Source: Streptomyces sp. NRRL S-87 (GTDB taxonomy: Bacteria > Actinomycetota > Actinomycetes > Streptomycetales > Streptomycetaceae). From it: DNA of 64,000 nt. The notes under the pieces were generated by a model that worked only from the letters and a program-made list of their open reading frames with translations, did no database searches and was not told where the DNA came from. The DNA lies in the NCBI RefSeq assembly GCF_000719335.1, contig NZ_JOGB01000029.1:62001-126000 (forward strand), in the 5' to 3' direction. The position numbers were made by a program, and so were the translations under genes. Shown piece by piece: positions 59,858-64,000 of the stretch; positions within the stretch are counted from its first letter, which is position 1; each line of letters starts with the position of its first letter.

Positions 59858-61261
59858 TCACGGCCGGGTCATGCGCAGGACGTCGAGTGCCTCGTCGAGC
59901 TGCTCCAGGGTGAGGTCGCCGCGTTCGACGTAACCGGACTCCAGGACCACCTCCCTGATGGTCCTGCGCTCCGCGAGGGACTTCTTGGCGACCTTCGCGG
60001 CCTCCTCGTACCCGATGTACTTGTTGAGCGGGGTGACCACGGAGGGCGAGGACTCGGCGTACTCGCGGGCCCGCTCGACGTTGGCGGTGATCCCGTCGAC
60101 GGTGCGGTCGGCCAGCAGCCGGGAGGCGTTCGCGAGCAGCCGCACGGACTCCAGCAGGTTCTTCGCCATGACGGGGAGCATCACGTTGAGCTCGAAGTTG
60201 CCGGCCGCGCCGGCCACCGCGACGGTGGTGTCGTTGCCGGTCACCTGGGCGGCCACCATGAGCACCGCCTCCGGGACGACCGGGTTGACCTTGCCCGGCA
60301 TGATCGACGACCCCGGCTGCAGGTCGGGGAGGTTGATTTCGGCCAATCCGGTGCGCGGCCCGGAGGACATCCAGCGCAGATCGTTCGCGATCTTCGTCAG
60401 CGAGACGGCGATCGTGCGCAGTTGTCCGGAGGTCTCGACGAGTCCGTCCCGGGCGCCCTGGGCCTCGAAGTGGTCGCGGGCCTCGGTGAGCGGCAGTCCG
60501 GTGGCGGCGGCCACCTCGGCGATGACGGCCGCGGAGAACCCGGGCGGGGTGTTGATGCCGGTGCCGACGGCCGTCCCGCCGAGGGGGAGTTCGGCGAGGC
60601 GGGGGAGGGCCGCCTCCAGGCGCTCGACGCCGTGGCGGATCTGGGCGGCGTACCCGCCGAACTCCTGCCCCAGGGTGACGGGGGTGGCGTCCATGAGGTG
60701 CGTCCGGCCCGACTTCACGACCTTCCCGAACTCCGCGGCCTTGCGCTCCAGCGCGGCCCGCAGGTGGTGCAGGGCGGGGACGAGGTCCTGGACGACGGCG
60801 GCGGTGGCGGCGATGTGGATGCTGGACGGGAAGACGTCGTTGGAGCTCTGCGAGGCGTTGACGTGGTCGTTGGGGTGGACGTCGCGGCCCAGGCGCTCGG
60901 CGGCGAGGGTGGCGATCACCTCGTTGGCGTTCATGTTGGACGAGGTGCCGGATCCGGTCTGGAAGACGTCGACCGGAAACTGGTCGTCCCAGCGGCCCTC
61001 GGCGACCTCCTCGGCGGCGCTCGTGACGGCGTCCGCGATGTCCTGATCCAGTACCCCCAGGCGGGCGTTGACCTGCGCGGCGGCCGCCTTGATCCGGCCG
61101 AGGGCGGCGATGTGGGCGGATTCGAGCCGCTGCCCGGAGACGGGGAAGTTCAGCACCGCCCGCTGGGTCTGCGCACGCCACTTGGCCTGGGCGGGCACGC
61201 GCACCTCGCCCATCGAGTCGTGCTCGATCCGGTACTCGGCCGGGGTCTGATCGTCGGTCAT
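59858..61261 (-). CDS. fumC: class II fumarate hydratase
   Basis: A 467-residue fumarase of the aspartase/fumarase superfamily, which interconverts fumarate and malate in the TCA cycle without an iron-sulfur cluster. The signature [17 protein letters not shown] and the active-site segments [32 protein letters not shown] and [13 protein letters not shown] are all present. The start ATG 61261 is preceded by GGAGGA. The C-terminus ends in [16 protein letters not shown] class I fumarase gene lies about 2.5 kb away on the same strand. Confidence 0.97.
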   Translation of the reverse strand: MTDDQTPAEYRIEHDSMGEVRVPAQAKWRAQTQRAVLNFPVSGQRLESAHIAALGRIKAAAAQVNARLGVLDQDIADAVTSAAEEVAEGRWDDQFPVDVFQTGSGTSSNMNANEVIATLAAERLGRDVHPNDHVNASQSSNDVFPSSIHIAATAAVVQDLVPALHHLRAALERKAAEFGKVVKSGRTHLMDATPVTLGQEFGGYAAQIRHGVERLEAALPRLAELPLGGTAVGTGINTPPGFSAAVIAEVAAATGLPLTEARDHFEAQGARDGLVETSGQLRTIAVSLTKIANDLRWMSSGPRTGLAEINLPDLQPGSSIMPGKVNPVVPEAVLMVAAQVTGNDTTVAVAGAAGNFELNVMLPVMAKNLLESVRLLANASRLLADRTVDGITANVERAREYAESSPSVVTPLNKYIGYEEAAKVAKKSLAERRTIREVVLESGYVERGDLTLEQLDEALDVLRMTRP

Positions 61262-61369
61262 GTTCGTGGCCTCCTCCAAAAGTTGAGCTCTTGTCTTGTT
61301 CGAACTATTCCCAAGCCCACTACCGGCCAGTAAATACCGGGGGTAACACTGACGTCGGGAGGGCGTTCC

Positions 61370-62893
61370 ATGGCGCGTACCACACCCATGTTCAGATCTA
61401 CCGTCGCCGCGGTGGCGGCGTTCGCGGCGGCCCTCGGGGGCATGGCCGCGATCACTCCCCTGGCCCACGCGGCCACCCCGTCGGGATCCGCCGTCGCACC
61501 GCTCCCACCCGAACTGGAGGCGATCCGGGCCGCCGAGGCCGTCAGGATCTACGGGGACTCCGCGGTCCGCCCGCTCGCCGAGCGCAGGACCGGGCTCATC
61601 TCCCTCGGGGACAGCGAGATCTCCGGCGAGGGCGTCGGGAACTACGACCCGGCCACCAACACCACGTCCAACCAGTGCCACCGCTCGCCCGACACCGCGA
61701 TCCACCGGACCGGGATCGCCGCCGACTACACCTTCAACGTCGCGTGCTCGGGCGCGTACACCGGCAACATCCGCATCGGCGGCTCGAAGCAGTACGCCGA
61801 CGAGCTGGTCCAGAGCGACAGCCTGGCCGTCAAGGCCCGCAACACCCGCATCAAGATGGTCGTGCTGGTGGCCGGCGCCAACGACGACCTCCAGTTCGGC
61901 CCCGTCATGACCGACTGCGTCACCCGCTGGGTGCTCAGCCAGGGCACCTGCGAGCCGAAGTACGGTCCCGGCTGGCAGGCCCGGGTCGACGGCCTGCGGC
62001 CGAAGGTCGAGGCCACCATCGGCGACCTGAAGACCGTCATGCGCGACGCCGGGTACGCCGACTCCGACTACAAGCTCGTGGTCATGGGCTACCCGAGCCC
62101 GATCGGGCCCGACTTCAACGACAACCCGAACTTCCCCGGCAAGCTCCCGGGCGGCTGCGCCGGCTACGACTCCGACGCGTCCTGGGGCCGCAACTACGCG
62201 GTGCCGACCTTCGAGAAGGGCATGCGGGCCGCGGCCCGCAACGCGGGCGCGCTGTACCTCGACGCCTCGCGGCTCTTCCACGGCCACGAGGTGTGCATGG
62301 AGGACACCTGGGCCCGCGGTCTCTACCTGGACCTGGGCGACCACTTCCCGTGGGACGAGAACACCGCCCGGCAGTCCTTCCACCCCAACTACAAGGGGCA
62401 CGGCGCCTTCGCCGCCTGCCTGACCCGGTTCTACGACTCCGGGCTGCGCGAGGCCTCCTGCGCCGACCCGGCGTCGACCGGCACGCCGGTACTGGAGCCG
62501 GTCGCCTGGGACGACGCGTTCAAGCCCCTCAAGAACGAGGCCGGCGGCACGTGCCTCGACGCCGACGGCGGCGCCAGCGCCAACGGCACCAAGGTCATCG
62601 GCTGGGACTGCCACGGCGGCCGCAACCAGGGCTGGTGGTACGACGCGGCCCGCAAGGCCCTGCACGTCGAACTGACCCACGACCGCTGCCTGGACGTCCC
62701 GGGCGCCGCCTACACGGCCGGCACCGGGCTGATCCTGTGGAACTGCCACGGCGGCGCCAACCAGCAGTTCACCCGCGACGGCGCCACCTACCGCCCGACG
62801 GCGGCCCCGTCGCTGTGCCTGACCCTGTCCGCCCCCAAGGACCAGCTCCGCCTGCAGCCCTGCAACGGCTCCGCGGGGCAGCGGTTCGCGTAG
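61370..62893 (+). CDS. secreted SGNH hydrolase with ricin-type lectin domain
   Basis: A 507-residue secreted protein. The signal peptide (1-35, ending AHA-AT) is followed by an SGNH domain (about 70-360): [17 protein letters not shown] carries Ser, [12 protein letters not shown] carries Asn, and [14 protein letters not shown] carries His. The C-terminal 115 residues form a ricin B-like beta-trefoil, with [40 protein letters not shown] and a final [17 protein letters not shown] repeat ending in QRFA. It is likely to be a carbohydrate-directed esterase. ATG 61370 is preceded by GGGAGGG. It is divergent from fumC. Confidence 0.93.
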   Translation: MARTTPMFRSTVAAVAAFAAALGGMAAITPLAHAATPSGSAVAPLPPELEAIRAAEAVRIYGDSAVRPLAERRTGLISLGDSEISGEGVGNYDPATNTTSNQCHRSPDTAIHRTGIAADYTFNVACSGAYTGNIRIGGSKQYADELVQSDSLAVKARNTRIKMVVLVAGANDDLQFGPVMTDCVTRWVLSQGTCEPKYGPGWQARVDGLRPKVEATIGDLKTVMRDAGYADSDYKLVVMGYPSPIGPDFNDNPNFPGKLPGGCAGYDSDASWGRNYAVPTFEKGMRAAARNAGALYLDASRLFHGHEVCMEDTWARGLYLDLGDHFPWDENTARQSFHPNYKGHGAFAACLTRFYDSGLREASCADPASTGTPVLEPVAWDDAFKPLKNEAGGTCLDADGGASANGTKVIGWDCHGGRNQGWWYDAARKALHVELTHDRCLDVPGAAYTAGTGLILWNCHGGANQQFTRDGATYRPTAAPSLCLTLSAPKDQLRLQPCNGSAGQRFA

Positions 62894-62934
62894 TCGCCGC
62901 ACGCCGCCACCCGCACCACTCGTAACCCCCGCAG

Positions 62935-62958
62935 CCCGGCCGGGAGCATCCGGCCGGG
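62935..62958. terminator. hairpin after the SGNH-lectin gene
   Basis: Perfect nine-base arms CCCGGCCGG / CCGGCCGGG (62935-62943 and 62950-62958) with loop GAGCAT, followed by TGTTGTGCTGTT. Confidence 0.8.
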
Positions 62959-63183
62959 TGTTGTGCTGTTCCGGGGCTGCGTGCTGCGGGAGCCGCCGCC
63001 GGCCCCCGACACGCCCTCGGGAGACGGGTCCGACCCGTACCGCGCGGTGGTGGACCCACACCCCCTGCACCCGTCACACCGCGCCCCTACGGACTCGCCG
63101 GGCGAGCGGCGGGGGAGCGTCGGACAATGAAGGGGGCCCGGAGGGGAGGGCGCAGGGGGGTTCCCCATGCCAGGAGGCAGCAC

Positions 63184-63675
63184 ATGTCCCGCAGCTTCAG
63201 GAGACTCGGTGCGCTCGGCGCCTGCGCGGCCGCCGCCGTGGTCCTCAGCGGCCCGGTCCCCGCTTCCGCGGCCGTCGATCTGGACTTCACCCTGTACGCC
63301 AAGGAGGTCGCGTCCCAGCAGAGCGGCCCGACCGGCCAGCCGGCCGAGACCGGGGCCGTCTACACGTTCGCCGACGACATCTACCGCACCAAGGGCGGGG
63401 ACGTGGTCGGGCGGGACGGTGTGACCTGCACCGTCGTGCGCACCGGGAGCTCGGGCAACGACGTGCTGTGCGTCGGCAACGTCGTCCTGAACGGCGGTCC
63501 CGGCGGGCAGCTGACCCTCCAGTCCCTCACGTCGGTGGACCCCTCCAACACGCAGACGGCCGCCTTCGACGCCGCGGTCACCGGCGGCACCGGCGACTTC
63601 AAGGACGTGGGCGGCTACGTCCGCCTGACCGTGGACGGCGACTACGAGCGGATGGAGTTCCACCTCACCCGCTGA
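63184..63675 (+). CDS. secreted allene-oxide-cyclase-barrel (dirigent-like) protein
   Basis: A 163-residue secreted protein. The signal peptide (1-30, ending ASA-AV) is followed by a beta-barrel domain of about 130 residues. The pattern VDLDFTLYAKEVAS, then TFADDIYRTKGGDVVGRDGV, CTVVRTG, LCVGNVVLNGGPGGQLTLQS and AVTGGTGDFKDVGGYVRLTV is characteristic of the AOC-barrel/dirigent-like superfamily. A Cys pair (VTCTV, VLCVG) could make a disulfide. The role in bacteria is unknown; related enzymes bind hydrophobic intermediates. GGAGG precedes ATG 63184. Confidence 0.82.
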   Translation: MSRSFRRLGALGACAAAAVVLSGPVPASAAVDLDFTLYAKEVASQQSGPTGQPAETGAVYTFADDIYRTKGGDVVGRDGVTCTVVRTGSSGNDVLCVGNVVLNGGPGGQLTLQSLTSVDPSNTQTAAFDAAVTGGTGDFKDVGGYVRLTVDGDYERMEFHLTR

Positions 63676-63755
63676 CCGCGGGTCAACCAGCCCGTGCGCA
63701 AGCGCCTGTGGGGCCACCGGGGCTTCGGCAGCCACGGACGCCGGGGCCGGACGCG

Positions 63756-63795
63756 CCGGAGCCCGCCCGCGCCCTGGCGGGGCGGCGGGCTCCGG
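63756..63795. terminator. hairpin between convergent genes
   Basis: Twelve-base arms CCGGAGCCCGCC / GGCGGGCTCCGG (63756-63767 and 63784-63795) with a 16-base loop, between the AOC-like gene and the class I fumarase gene. Confidence 0.8.
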
Positions 63796-63813
63796 TACGC
63801 GGGTCGGGTGGGC

Positions 63814-64000
<187 letters not shown>

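Overview
The window is chromosomal DNA from a Streptomyces or a very close actinomycete. It has very high GC with strong third-position G/C bias, frequent GTG starts behind purine-rich ribosome binding sites, and typical families: a Flp/Tad cluster with an OmpA protein, XRE-DUF5753 plus DUF397, SpoIIE-type phosphatase, PIN-PhoH, Rpf and SGNH secreted enzymes, and ahpCD-oxyR. From memory, the stretch from ahpD to the fumarases follows the gene order around SCO5031-SCO5044 of S. coelicolor; I could not check this. No CRISPR array, tRNA, rRNA, insertion sequence or prophage gene was seen.

Layout. 1-8904: a Flp-type (Tad) pilus locus holding the tail of an upstream gene, two TadE-like pseudopilins, the TadA/CpaF ATPase, TadB and TadC membrane proteins, a two-component pair, the Flp pilin, a TadG-like protein, a lipoprotein and an OmpA-like protein. 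The matching prepilin peptidase lies far away at 31849-32568. 8989-13892: a dehydrogenase-like protein, a TetR regulator with a twin palindromic operator, an NTF2-like protein, and a WhiJ/AbaA-type trio (DUF397, XRE-DUF5753, ATPase-fold protein). 14085-20288: secreted or wall-associated proteins, namely a NodB deacetylase with a long Lys/Ala repeat arm, a tiny repeat protein, and two wall hydrolases (CHAP and Rpf) sharing one C-terminal repeat module. 20643-27344: a 2067-residue RHS protein with a membrane-active-looking C-terminal tip, followed by a small membrane protein that may be its immunity partner.

27505-37995: mixed housekeeping and accessory genes (NTF2-like, secreted proteins, an orphan sugar-binding lipoprotein, a SUKH-family protein, DUF192, prepilin peptidase, aldo-keto reductase, cis-prenyltransferase, PIN-PhoH, a small transglycosylase). 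37999-45441: a giant secreted transglycosylase/SGNH fusion, a small secreted protein, an AI-2E family exporter and a coupled membrane protein. 45549-47725: the peroxide defence module ahpC-ahpD with divergent oxyR. 47826-52864: a PadR-ABC-FtsX efflux operon and an RHH-SPFH operon. 53134-64000: a bifunctional penicillin-binding protein, a collagen-like secreted protein, a SpoIIE phosphatase with an anti-sigma-like kinase domain, a DUF402 protein, class II fumarase, an SGNH/ricin-lectin protein, an AOC-barrel-like secreted protein, and the 3' end of a class I fumarase.

The main theme is cell-surface biology: pilus assembly, peptidoglycan synthesis and cleavage, and a probable contact-dependent toxin. 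Strong inverted repeats separate most convergent transcription units. The items most worth following up are the RHS toxin/immunity candidate, the swapped repeat module on the CHAP and Rpf hydrolases, the deacetylase with the KDATLTLAKG arm, the mirror-image TetR operators, and the RHH-SPFH operon with its perfect palindrome.
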